Source: Alphaproteobacteria bacterium (GTDB lineage Bacteria; Pseudomonadota; Alphaproteobacteria; UBA9219). Taken from it: a stretch of DNA of 16,036 nucleotides. Position 1 is the stretch's first letter; each line of letters opens with the position of its first letter. Location of the stretch: contig JAQUPC010000044.1 in NCBI GenBank assembly GCA_028716765.1, positions 1 to 16,036 of the forward strand, written 5' to 3'. Shown in pieces: positions 1 through 9,278 of the stretch. The notes under the pieces are model-generated. The model did no database searches. It was not told where the DNA came from and was given only the letters and a program-made list of their open reading frames with translations. A program made the position numbers and the translations under genes.

Positions 1-441
1 ATCGACGTTGTTCGTGCGGATCATGACGTTGCCGTAGACGATGAAGCGTATTTTGTTGGGATTTTCGTTGTGGTATTCGCGCGCGAGCAAGTCGACGACG
101 TCCGTGCGCTGGACGGAAAACTCGTCGTCGGCCATGCCCTGCGATTTCAGGAAATCGACGACGGCCTTCTGGCTGTTCTCAATGCGCATTTGCGCCGTCT
201 GAAGTTCTTCGCTGGCTTCCACATAACGCAACGGCCAAAGGGCGAGGTCGGCTTTCACCTCTCTTTCGGCAAGGCCTTTGACGCTCACAATATGGGGGTT
301 ATGCATGCGGCTGAGTCCCGTTTCCAGCGCTTGCGCAAGAAAAAAACTGCCGGTGCCGATGCCAAGGGTCAGAAGGAAAGCCGCCGCAACAAGACCAAGG
401 CGGGAAGGGGGATTGTCAAAGGGCTGATCGTCTAAATTCAT
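1..441 (-). CDS. SIMPL-domain (DUF541) periplasmic/envelope protein, partial
   Basis: Reading the minus strand from the ATG at 441 gives 147 codons without a stop up to the window edge, so the C-terminus is missing. The protein begins MNLDDQPFDN, has one hydrophobic segment at about residues 16-38 (signal anchor or uncleaved signal), then a region starting near residue 50 with VSVKGLAEREVKADLA. A conserved V-x-G-x-A-E-R-E-V-x-A-D stretch just after the membrane segment is typical of SIMPL/DUF541 proteins, which are periplasmic or outer-membrane associated and mostly of unknown function; some relate to oxidative stress or to membrane-associated assemblies. An AAGGA sequence lies 9 nt before the ATG. 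The gene diverges from tilS, with 82 nt between the two starts. Family assignment is from remembered motif similarity; the biochemical role is not known. Confidence 0.8.
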   Translation of the reverse strand, partial: MNLDDQPFDNPPSRLGLVAAAFLLTLGIGTGSFFLAQALETGLSRMHNPHIVSVKGLAEREVKADLALWPLRYVEASEELQTAQMRIENSQKAVVDFLKSQGMADDEFSVQRTDVVDLLAREYHNENPNKIRFIVYGNVMIRTNNVD

Positions 442-523
442 CGGGTTATCCTTGTATAAGAAGAAGGTGCAATTGGATGTTTGCGCTTTACATGAAATTA
501 GCCCACAATTTATATGAAAAACC

Positions 524-1879
524 TTGTTTGAGCAATATGAAGCGGAAAAAGCCTTGCCAATACACTCACTTGCATCAGTGTCTTTAACCACTGCAGCAGC
601 GCTGACGCCTGAGGAATTCGCCGCGCTCATGGAAACGCTCGACGCCGATCCGCGCAATCTTGCCGTGGCGGTTTCCGGCGGACCGGACAGCATGGCGCTG
701 GCGTGGTGCGCGAAGAGGTGGACCGGCGATCGCGGCGGAAGCCTTTCAGCCTTTATCGTTGATCATCGACTGCGTCCCGAATCCGGCGAAGAGGCGAAAG
801 CCGTCCAGCAGCGCCTCGCCGCGGTGGGGGTCAAGGCGGAAATTCTTCGCTGGGAACACTCGCCGATTGCCTCCCGCGTTCACGCGCAGGCGCGCAAGGC
901 GCGGTACGATCTATTGCTTGAAGCATGCCGCCGTCACGGAATCCGCGACTTGCTGTTGGCGCATCAACGCGAGGATCAGGCTGAAACCATCCTCATGCGC
1001 CTCGCCAAGGGAAGCGGGCTTGACGGACTTGCAGGGATGGCCGCCGAAACGGCGATGAACGGCGTCCGGCTGTTGCGGCCTCTCCTAACCGTGCCAAAGG
1101 AACGGCTTGTGGCGACGTGCGAGGCGGCCGGTCTTGTCTTCGTCACGGACTCGAGCAACAGCGCAACCAAATACGCGCGCGGGAGGCTGCGCCGCGTGCT
1201 GCCGTTGCTGGAAGCGGAGGGGTTAACGGTCGAGCGTCTGATCGATCTTGGCGAACGGGCCGGGGAAACGCGGGACGCGATGGAGCATTACGCGCAAGCC
1301 CTGCTGCGCGTGGCGGCGCGCATGGACGAGGCGGGCGTCGTCAGCCTCAATCTGGAGCACGTGCGCTCGGCCCCGCGCGCGGCGGCGTTGCATGCGCTTG
1401 GAGATTGTCTGCGAAGCCTTCATGCCGCCGACTATCCGCCTCAGCGCGCTATGCTGTTGCCTTTGCTCGAAGCGCTTTGCCGCGACGGGCCCATGGGAGC
1501 GCGAACGCTTCATGGCTGCATCATCGGCAAGGGGGCCGTTTCCGCCACCCTGACAAGAGAATATGCGGCAATTACGGACGAAAAGCCTATTGCTCCCGGT
1601 GAAACCATCCTGTGGGACGGGCGATGGCAGGTTCACGTGTCGCCGGAATGTCAAATGAAACACCTTGTTGTCCGGAAGCTTGGCATGCCGCTGCGTGGCG
1701 AACTGGATCGTTTAGCGCCCGATCTGCGCCGTCAAGTGCCCAAAGGCCGGGCGCGCGCCGTCTTGCCCTCGCTTTGGCAAGGGGAAAACCTTGCGCTTAT
1801 TCCCGATTTGACTGGATCTCCCAAGTCTATGGCGGCCGCCAAAGTCTTACTTAAGCCACAAACGCGGCATCAAACATAA
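524..1879 (+). CDS. tilS: tRNA(Ile)-lysidine synthetase TilS
   Basis: TilS ligates lysine to C34 of the CAU anticodon of a minor tRNA-Ile using ATP, changing its decoding from AUG to AUA and its charging from Met to Ile. It is a cytoplasmic and normally essential enzyme. The PP-loop ATP-binding motif SGGPDSMAL is at residues 51-59, and the second family signature HQREDQAETILMRLAKGSG starts at residue 147, with Glu replacing an Asp that is common at its fourth position. The C-terminal half is the more variable tRNA-binding portion. Total length of 451 aa is normal for the family. The start is uncertain: the frame opens with TTG at 524, which lacks a convincing ribosome binding site, whereas the first ATG is at 629, only 15 codons before the PP-loop. 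TTG 555 or GTG 575 are further options. ftsH follows 125 nt downstream. Confidence 0.93.
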   Translation: MFEQYEAEKALPIHSLASVSLTTAAALTPEEFAALMETLDADPRNLAVAVSGGPDSMALAWCAKRWTGDRGGSLSAFIVDHRLRPESGEEAKAVQQRLAAVGVKAEILRWEHSPIASRVHAQARKARYDLLLEACRRHGIRDLLLAHQREDQAETILMRLAKGSGLDGLAGMAAETAMNGVRLLRPLLTVPKERLVATCEAAGLVFVTDSSNSATKYARGRLRRVLPLLEAEGLTVERLIDLGERAGETRDAMEHYAQALLRVAARMDEAGVVSLNLEHVRSAPRAAALHALGDCLRSLHAADYPPQRAMLLPLLEALCRDGPMGARTLHGCIIGKGAVSATLTREYAAITDEKPIAPGETILWDGRWQVHVSPECQMKHLVVRKLGMPLRGELDRLAPDLRRQVPKGRARAVLPSLWQGENLALIPDLTGSPKSMAAAKVLLKPQTRHQT

Positions 1880-1952
1880 AGAATATGGCCTTTGGGGGCT
1901 GTACGGACATTGCATTCCGGTGAAGATTTACGATATGTTTTAGCACGCACCG

Positions 1953-1968
1953 GAGCCGGGCTTGGCTC
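1953..1968 (+). promoter_or_regulatory. Small hairpin in the ftsH upstream leader
   Basis: GAGCC (1953-1957) and GGCTC (1964-1968) form a perfect 5-bp stem with a 6-nt loop, ending about 36 nt before the ftsH start. The 125-nt gap between tilS and ftsH also has a weak promoter-like pair, TTGCAT near 1910 and TATGTT near 1934, 18 nt apart. If that promoter is used, the hairpin lies in the ftsH 5' leader. No uridine run follows it, so it does not look like a terminator. Function unproven. Confidence 0.25.
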
Positions 1969-2004
1969 GGGGATTCCCTAGCCAAACAGGTAAGGTAACG
2001 AGCA

Positions 2005-3951
<1,947 letters not shown>

Positions 3952-4037
3952 AGCCGTCATCAAGCGGCGATGTAAATTAATGGATTATTAGACCTGAGTT
4001 TTGGCTCTTTCCGAATTTTTGTGCTCCGGAGGGCAAT

Positions 4038-4445
4038 GTGGATACTGCGATATTTGAAAGAGCCGTCGACATATTCAGGCAAGCCGCAACGGCTTCGACA
4101 TCCTCGGCCCCCGATCTTTGGACGCCGGATAATCCTTTGTTGGGCCATTGTGCCGTAGCCAGCTTTGTCGCCAAAGATGTTTTTAGGGGAAAAATCGTCG
4201 GAGGGGCCGCCCTGACCGCCGGAGGTGGCGTCTACTCCCATTACTGGAATTTGATCGGGGGCCGGGAATATGATTTCACCTCCGAGCAGTTTCAGCGGAT
4301 GGACATTCTTGAGATTCGGCGGCAACCGAAACGGCTCATGAGGGAAATAAACGGCGCAACGCCGCTTTTTGGGGACACCTACAAACGTTATATGGAATTC
4401 CGGGCGCGTACGATTGCCGCTCTGTCCAAATTGGCGAGAACGTGA
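4038..4445 (+). CDS. YunG-like protein of unknown function
   Basis: The product is 135 aa, starting at GTG 4038 behind a good ribosome binding site (GGAGGG, 5 nt spacing). It has no signal peptide or membrane span and is probably cytoplasmic. It resembles the YunG family of Bacillus: GHCAVASFVAKDVFRGKIV at about 36-54, then a His-Tyr-Trp-Asn (68-71), then REYDFTSEQF (76-85). Cys38, His68 and Asp79 occur in that order, as in papain/transglutaminase-like cysteine enzymes, but catalysis by this family is an inference and I know of no proven activity. The gene follows ftsH by 86 nt and precedes the GT-C membrane protein by 15 nt, so co-transcription with the latter is likely. Moderately sure of the family, unsure of the role. 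Confidence 0.7.
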   Translation: MDTAIFERAVDIFRQAATASTSSAPDLWTPDNPLLGHCAVASFVAKDVFRGKIVGGAALTAGGGVYSHYWNLIGGREYDFTSEQFQRMDILEIRRQPKRLMREINGATPLFGDTYKRYMEFRARTIAALSKLART

Positions 4446-4460
4446 TAGGCACGATTTGCC

Positions 4461-6416
4461 ATGCCGGTTGCAGCCAAATTTCAACGCCAGCTTTTTTCGC
4501 CGCCTTACGCGCTATTGCCGCCGGTCGTGTTTCTGGCGCTGGTGCTTTGTTTTATTTTTCATCCGGCAAGTCCCCTGCGCACGTTCGATCTGATTGATCC
4601 CGACAACTATATGCGGCTCAATCAGGTCGTTCACTGGCTGTCGGGGCACGGCTGGTACGATCTCGGCCAGCCGCGGCTCAGCCCCGGCGACAACACGGTC
4701 ATCTACTGGTCGCGCCTCGTCGATTTGCCTATCGCCGCGCTTGCCTGGCCGCTTTCGCATTTTATGAGCTTGCGGAACGCGGCGCTGGCCGCGTCCCTGA
4801 TCATTCCGCCAGCATATCTTGGATTATTGTTGATCCCGCTGTTGCCGGCGATGGTGCGGCCTTTGGTGCCGCGTCATCGCGCCAATCTTACGGCGGTTAT
4901 GCTTTTGTTCGCGCCGGGCATCGTCTTTCAATTCATGCCGGGGCGCGTCGATCATCACGGGCTTCAGCTTATTATCGCGGCCTTCGGGTTTTTATGCCTG
5001 ACGCGCCTGATCATTTGCCCGCGCCGATGGCGGTTTTCCGTTATGGCGGCCATCGCGTTCGCCTGCGGCCTGTGGATCGGCGCCGAGGCCTTTCCGGGCC
5101 TGATTTTGTTCGCCTGCGTTTTGTTCATCGTCGCCGGATGGAAGGGCGGGCTTGTTCTCCGCAACGCGGCGTTGTTCGGCGCGGCGCTTGCCCTTGCAAC
5201 GGCGGTTGTTTTGCTTCTGGCGCGGCGGCCTGAAGAATGGGGAAAGCTCGAAATTACGTGGTTCTCAAGCGCCTACGTCATATTTTCCGCTCTATTGGGG
5301 GCGGTTATCGTCGCGGGGTGGGGCTTGGGCCGGTTCACCTCGAACCGCGGGTTGAGGCTGTCGTTGCTGGCGGCACTGGGGTTTTTCGCCGCCGCGCTTT
5401 TTTTTCTGTTCGTGCCTCAGGCGCTTCAGGGGCCGTATGCCGATCTGCACGCGAACAACGCCCCCTTGATCCTCGATAGCATCGGCGAGGCGCAGCCGCT
5501 GTCGCCTTCCTTCATGCTGAATAAATTTTATTTATTCCGCCTTGGACGCGTCGTCGATCTGTTCTTTAAGGTTTTGTTCGTTCCCCTAATGGGGCTGGCG
5601 GTCGTGACGTTGAATCTTTTTGCAACGACAGGACGCCGCCGTGTTCTCTGGGCCGTGGCCGGGTCCTTGCTGTTGGCGATGATTTTGACGACCCTGTTTT
5701 GGCAGGTGCGGGCTTACCGGTTCATGCAACTGTTTACGATCCTTCCGGTCACATGGCTTGTCTGGCTAAGCTGGGATTGGATCAAGGTCCGATGGTCGGG
5801 GCGTCCGCGCTTTTGGGCGGAAATAGTTGCGTTCTGTATGCTTGGATTCATTCCCGTGGTTTTGCTGCCCGCCGGGCTTGAAGGCAAGCCGCTGGTTCCC
5901 GATGTCGCGATGTTTCCACTTGCTCTTGCCAGGCGCTCATGTGACTTCGCCCCGGTTTCCGTCGAACTCAGGTCTCCGGAGAGTTACGGAGCCCGCGCGC
6001 GCGTTGTCATGAACACGATGAATGACGGCGCTTGGCTGCTATTTCTTACGCCGCATCAGGCGTTGTCGGCGCCCTATAATGTTGCAGGCAATCGCGACAG
6101 TTTCGATTTTTTCAACGCGCGCCGGGAAGATCAGGCGCTGAACGTCCTGCGGCGGCGGAAGGCCGATTTGGTTCTTCTTTGCCGCGACATTTCGCCCTTG
6201 TATGCCGGCGTTAACGCTAACACCCGGTTTCATGCCGCCTTAAGCCTTGATCGCGAAGGGAAGCTGCATGTGCGGAGCGACAGGGATCATCCCACGATGA
6301 TCGAACGGTTAATTCATGATTCGCCGCCGCCCTGGCTCAAACGCGTTGAGGTTCCGGCCGATAAAGACTATCTTTTGTATGAGGTTAGACTGCCCGAAGG
6401 TAAAAAGGACAATTGA
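4461..6416 (+). CDS. GT-C / STT3-like integral membrane glycosyltransferase candidate
   Basis: The 651-aa product has many hydrophobic spans (roughly 10-13, from residue 18 to about 471) followed by a C-terminal soluble domain of about 180 residues. GT-C enzymes transfer sugars from lipid-linked donors at the outer face of the inner membrane. Supporting motifs are an acidic DPDNY (46-50) in the first extracytoplasmic loop, followed by the Trp-rich stretch WLSGHGWYDLGQPRLSPGD (59-77) and WSRLVDLP (83-90), and RVDHHGLQ (162-169), which resembles the DHH-type motif of archaeal AglB/STT3 proteins. The C-terminal domain (NDGAWLLFLTP, about 521-531, onwards) may recognise the acceptor. The gene ends 6 nt before the glmM start, which suggests one transcript. 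No acceptor can be deduced: protein, lipid A or a polysaccharide are all possible. Distant relation to an O-antigen ligase or another polytopic protein cannot be excluded. Confidence 0.65.
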   Translation: MPVAAKFQRQLFSPPYALLPPVVFLALVLCFIFHPASPLRTFDLIDPDNYMRLNQVVHWLSGHGWYDLGQPRLSPGDNTVIYWSRLVDLPIAALAWPLSHFMSLRNAALAASLIIPPAYLGLLLIPLLPAMVRPLVPRHRANLTAVMLLFAPGIVFQFMPGRVDHHGLQLIIAAFGFLCLTRLIICPRRWRFSVMAAIAFACGLWIGAEAFPGLILFACVLFIVAGWKGGLVLRNAALFGAALALATAVVLLLARRPEEWGKLEITWFSSAYVIFSALLGAVIVAGWGLGRFTSNRGLRLSLLAALGFFAAALFFLFVPQALQGPYADLHANNAPLILDSIGEAQPLSPSFMLNKFYLFRLGRVVDLFFKVLFVPLMGLAVVTLNLFATTGRRRVLWAVAGSLLLAMILTTLFWQVRAYRFMQLFTILPVTWLVWLSWDWIKVRWSGRPRFWAEIVAFCMLGFIPVVLLPAGLEGKPLVPDVAMFPLALARRSCDFAPVSVELRSPESYGARARVVMNTMNDGAWLLFLTPHQALSAPYNVAGNRDSFDFFNARREDQALNVLRRRKADLVLLCRDISPLYAGVNANTRFHAALSLDREGKLHVRSDRDHPTMIERLIHDSPPPWLKRVEVPADKDYLLYEVRLPEGKKDN

Positions 6417-6422
6417 ACAATC

Positions 6423-7766
6423 ATGACCCGTAAACTTTTCGGCACCGACGGCATTCGCGGCCGCGCCAATCAGGAACCCATGACGGCCTCGACGGCGCTT
6501 AACGTGGCAATGGCGGCGGCGCGGCTGTTCCGGCGCGGCGATTACCGGCATCGCGTCGTCATCGGCAAGGACACGCGTTTGTCGGGCTATTTGCTGGAGC
6601 CTGCGTTGACGGCAGGGTTTATTGCCGAAGGAATGGATGTGATCCTGCTCGGGCCGTTGCCGACCCCTGCCGTGGCGATGCTGACCAAAAGCCTTCGCGC
6701 GGATTTAGGCGTTGTGATTTCCGCTTCCCATAATCCTTATCATGACAACGGCATCAAGCTGTTCGGGCCGGACGGATGCAAGCTTTCGGACGATCTTGAA
6801 GCCCGGATCGAAAGCTTGATGAAAAAGGCCGGAACGGACGGCCTCGTGACCGGCGACGCGCTCGGCCGCGCCAGCCGTCTTGACGACGCTATCGGCCGCT
6901 ACGTCGAGTACGTGAAAGGCACGTCGCCGAACGGGTTGCGTCTGGACGGCATGAAAATCGTCGTCGATTGCGCCAACGGCGCGGCCTACAAGGTGGCGCC
7001 CGCGATCTTGTGGGAACTCGGCGCCGAGGTCGTTGCCGTCGCCGTGCAGCCCGACGGGCGCAACATCAACCGCGATTGCGGCGCGACGCATCCGCGATTG
7101 ATGCAGGAGGCCGTCATGCTGCATCAGGCCGACGTGGGCCTCGCGCTGGACGGCGACGCCGATCGCTTGATCATGGCCGACGAAAAAGGACAGGTCATCG
7201 ACGGCGACCAATTGATGGCGCTGATCGCCGGGGCGTGGGCGAGGGACGGACGTCTGAAAGGCAACACGGTCGTGGCGACCGTTATGTCCAATCTCGGAAT
7301 GGAACGTTTTCTGAAAAAGAAAAACATCTCCCTGATCCGCACGCCGGTGGGCGACCGCTATGTCGTCGAGGCGATGCGGGAAGGCGGCTTCAACGTCGGC
7401 GGCGAGCAATCGGGCCATATCGTGCTCAGCGATTTCAGCACGACGGGCGACGCGTTGATCGCGGCGTTGCAGATACTCGCCGTGATCCGCGAGAAAAAAG
7501 GACCGGCCAGCAAAGTCTGCCGCCTGTTCAAGCCGTTGCCGCAGCTCCTCAGCAACGTGAAGGCCGACGGTGCTGTGCTAAAGAACAAGAAGGTTCAGGC
7601 TGCCATAGCCAAAGCCGGGAAAAAGCTGGACGGCCGGGGGCGCCTGCTGATCCGCAAGTCGGGTACCGAGCCGCTTATCCGCGTTATGGCGGAAGGCGAC
7701 GACGAAAAGCTGGTGCGTGCGCTGGTGGATGAACTGGTGAAAGTAATCAAGGCCGAGGCGGACTGA
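6423..7766 (+). CDS. glmM: Phosphoglucosamine mutase GlmM
   Basis: GlmM interconverts glucosamine-6-phosphate and glucosamine-1-phosphate in the cytoplasm, the step before GlmU makes UDP-GlcNAc for peptidoglycan and LPS. The 447-aa product has all four alpha-D-phosphohexomutase signatures: the N-terminal [10 protein letters not shown] (4-13), the phosphoserine loop [12 protein letters not shown] (99-110) with catalytic Ser102, the Mg-binding DGDADR (243-248), the sugar-binding GGEQSGH (326-332) and the phosphate-binding RKSGTEP (411-417). Length and motif order are normal for GlmM rather than phosphomannomutase. ATG 6423 directly precedes the conserved N-terminus. The gene sits 6 nt after the GT-C gene; ftsH and glmM are commonly near each other in alphaproteobacteria, here separated by two accessory genes. 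Confidence 0.98.
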   Translation: MTRKLFGTDGIRGRANQEPMTASTALNVAMAAARLFRRGDYRHRVVIGKDTRLSGYLLEPALTAGFIAEGMDVILLGPLPTPAVAMLTKSLRADLGVVISASHNPYHDNGIKLFGPDGCKLSDDLEARIESLMKKAGTDGLVTGDALGRASRLDDAIGRYVEYVKGTSPNGLRLDGMKIVVDCANGAAYKVAPAILWELGAEVVAVAVQPDGRNINRDCGATHPRLMQEAVMLHQADVGLALDGDADRLIMADEKGQVIDGDQLMALIAGAWARDGRLKGNTVVATVMSNLGMERFLKKKNISLIRTPVGDRYVVEAMREGGFNVGGEQSGHIVLSDFSTTGDALIAALQILAVIREKKGPASKVCRLFKPLPQLLSNVKADGAVLKNKKVQAAIAKAGKKLDGRGRLLIRKSGTEPLIRVMAEGDDEKLVRALVDELVKVIKAEAD

Positions 7767-7795
7767 TCTTATCAATTAACCATGTTTTCCGTTTA

Positions 7796-7813
7796 TTTCC
7801 TTCCTAAAGGAAA
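7796..7813 (+). terminator. Possible weak hairpin terminator after glmM
   Basis: TTTCCTT (7796-7802) and AAGGAAA (7807-7813) form a perfect 7-bp stem with a 4-nt loop, 30 nt after the glmM stop. The stem is AT-rich and no clear T-run follows on the plus strand, so it is only a weak candidate for a Rho-independent terminator. Confidence 0.3.
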
Positions 7814-7837
7814 GCCACTATTGAATTGCATCATCGG

Positions 7838-7866
7838 TTGGCGATCATGTAGAAAAGAGACATTAT
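7838..7866 (+). promoter_or_regulatory. Candidate sigma70-type promoter for the 124-aa orphan gene
   Basis: TTGGCG (7838-7843) and CATTAT (7861-7866) are separated by 17 nt and each match 4 of 6 consensus bases. They lie about 28 nt ahead of the ATG at 7894. The ribosome binding site AGGAGG at 7882-7887, 6 nt before the ATG, is close to ideal and stronger than that of its neighbours. The promoter call is weak; the ribosome binding site is solid. Confidence 0.3.
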
Positions 7867-7893
7867 TGGTAATATTTTAAGAGGAGGAATAGA

Positions 7894-8268
7894 ATGAATC
7901 ACAAGATGGAATACAATCCTGGCCATGTAGAAGCCAATCTCAAATTTTTATATCAAGAGATGGAGGAAATAGGCTGTGCGATGTGCGGCGTATCAAGGAA
8001 AAATGTTCTAGCCGTAAGCCCGAAAGCGGCTTCTGTTTGTGCGCTTATTGCTATGGTGCAAAACGAATTAACCGGCCATGATTTGCTTCGGGCTCCTTGG
8101 AACGAGCATGTTGAAGGCTTTAAAACGGCTTCATTTGCACTGGTGACTGATCTGAAGAAAAATGGAAAATATGCTCATGCTCCAGAGACTCGTGTTGCGG
8201 CTGCGGAGGCTTATGTTAATCTTGTAAGGGCGCAGTTTCATAGATGTGATATGCCTTTAATGCCGTAA
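7894..8268 (+). CDS. Orphan hypothetical protein, 124 aa, with CxxC
   Basis: I do not recognise this protein. It is 124 aa, without signal peptide or membrane span, and mostly predicted helical. It has CAMC at residues 28-31 plus Cys49 and Cys118, so four cysteines in a small soluble protein; metal binding or a redox role is possible but unproven. The ORF is credible because AGGAGG lies 6 nt before the ATG and it fills its interval cleanly. Base composition differs from the flanks: the first 20 codons are only about one third G+C by hand count, with many AT-ending codons, while glmM and the next gene are clearly GC-rich. That suggests recent acquisition or a weakly constrained lineage-specific gene. 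The intergenic regions on both sides separate it from both neighbours' operons. Confidence 0.75.
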   Translation: MNHKMEYNPGHVEANLKFLYQEMEEIGCAMCGVSRKNVLAVSPKAASVCALIAMVQNELTGHDLLRAPWNEHVEGFKTASFALVTDLKKNGKYAHAPETRVAAAEAYVNLVRAQFHRCDMPLMP

Positions 8269-8356
8269 CAGAAAACACCGGTTGGCGGGTGATCTCTATC
8301 GCTTCCCGCTACTTCGGCGCATTGTTGCAAAACCTCAATTTTCGGAGCAATGGCTT

Positions 8357-9250
8357 ATGCAAAAGGAATTGCGGACGGTAGTCATAAGCGCGCTCATCTC
8401 GGCTCTTGTCGTATTTTTTGCTGTCAAAGGGATTTGGCCGCAGCACTCTGCGGAAAACGTACGTCCAGCAAACGAAACGGCCCTGGAGCGCGTCGTGCGC
8501 ACGAACCATTTGCGCTGCGCCTACATCAGCTGGTCAGCCTCCTATTTTATGAAAGACCCCAACACGGGCGAATTCAAGGGCATGGGATACGATCTGGCCG
8601 ATGCGCTGGCCAAGACGATGAACATCAAGATCGATTGGGTGGAGGAGGTTGGCGTCGGCACGATGTACGAAGGCCTTAAAACGGGCCGCTACGACGCCAT
8701 TTGCACGCCCGTGATTGCGGACGCGACGGGAGGGCCGCATGCCGCGTTTACCCGTACCCCTTATTATGTTCCCATGTACGCGTATGCCCGCGCGGACGAT
8801 GCGCGATTTGACATCAACGATCCCCATGTTCTCGACAAGATCAACAGCGAAAACGTTACGGTGGTCGATTTGGAGGGATCGAACGTCGCGGAAATCCACA
8901 AGAACCGCTATCCCAAATCGAAGCTTCTCCTTATGCCGGGATCGACGGGAGGCGCCGACGTTATGATGCAGGTCATGACGAAGAAAGCGGATATCACGCA
9001 ACAAAACCCGGCTTATGTGGAAGACTCGCTGAAAAGCAACCCCAATTCCCTAAAACAGGTAACGGGGGCATTGATGGTTTTCCCGCTGTCGATCGTGACG
9101 GTCGGAAGAGACGAAACGGGCTTGCGCGATTGGCTAAGCCTCGGCATCGAATCCATGCTGCAAATGGGCACGGTCGACCGGATTCTCGATCAATACGATC
9201 CGCAGAAGAACAAATTTTTCCGCGCGCACAGGGGTTTTTCAACCCCCTGA
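8357..9250 (+). CDS. Membrane-anchored solute-binding protein, SBP_bac_3-like (amino-acid ABC type)
   Basis: The 297-aa product resembles periplasmic polar-amino-acid binding proteins (SBP_bac_3 family). A hydrophobic segment at about 7-26 comes first, with no obvious AxA cleavage site or lipobox, so it may be a signal anchor. Then ERVVRTNHLRCAYISW (44-59) matches the start of lobe 1, followed by FKGMGYDLADALAKTMNIKI, the typical G-x-D-x-x-x-A-x-A-x-x-L pattern. GLKTGRYDAICTPV and FTRTPYYVP are also typical, and lobe 2 contains GSTGGADVM. The start was moved to ATG 8357 from the earlier in-frame TTG at 8282, because GGAG (8344-8347) sits 9 nt upstream and the hydrophobic segment then falls at the N-terminus. 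No permease or ATPase partner is adjacent. The ligand is unknown; a sensory or enzyme role instead of transport is possible. Confidence 0.85.
   Translation: MQKELRTVVISALISALVVFFAVKGIWPQHSAENVRPANETALERVVRTNHLRCAYISWSASYFMKDPNTGEFKGMGYDLADALAKTMNIKIDWVEEVGVGTMYEGLKTGRYDAICTPVIADATGGPHAAFTRTPYYVPMYAYARADDARFDINDPHVLDKINSENVTVVDLEGSNVAEIHKNRYPKSKLLLMPGSTGGADVMMQVMTKKADITQQNPAYVEDSLKSNPNSLKQVTGALMVFPLSIVTVGRDETGLRDWLSLGIESMLQMGTVDRILDQYDPQKNKFFRAHRGFSTP
9229..9249 (+). terminator. Hairpin overlapping the stop of the solute-binding protein gene
   Basis: CAGGGG (9229-9234) pairs with CCCCTG (9244-9249); the inner TT/AA bases extend the stem in an alternative pairing. It overlaps the last codons and the TGA. 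No long T-run follows, so it is an imperfect terminator candidate at a convergent junction. Confidence 0.35.
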
Positions 9251-9258
9251 TTGCCGAA

Positions 9259-9278
9259 AGGGGCTTTTAGTTGCCCCT
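9259..9278. terminator. Possible bidirectional terminator between the solute-binding gene and znuA
   Basis: AGGGGC (9259-9264) and GCCCCT (9273-9278) form a 6-bp GC-rich stem with an 8-nt loop. The znuA stop codon lies in the loop. On the minus strand the stem is followed by a short TTTC, and on the plus strand by GTTC. Together with the hairpin 10 nt away it probably separates the two convergent genes, although neither has a classical T-tract. Confidence 0.4.

Noticed and set aside
70..435. 121-codon plus-strand frame at the left edge
   Set aside because: The minus strand of the same bases encodes a SIMPL-domain protein with a membrane anchor and ribosome binding site, and the plus-strand product has no recognisable feature.
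6705..7418. 237-codon minus-strand frame inside glmM
   Set aside because: It is contained in glmM, whose frame is certain; no ribosome binding site or domain supports it.
8282..8356. Upstream extension of the solute-binding protein from TTG 8282
   Set aside because: It would place about 25 residues in front of the hydrophobic segment; ATG 8357 has a proper ribosome binding site and puts the anchor at the N-terminus.
7767..9266. Possible insertion sequence or genomic island around the AT-rich orphan gene
   Set aside because: No transposase, integrase, terminal inverted repeats, target-site duplication or tRNA was seen; only one gene is compositionally odd.
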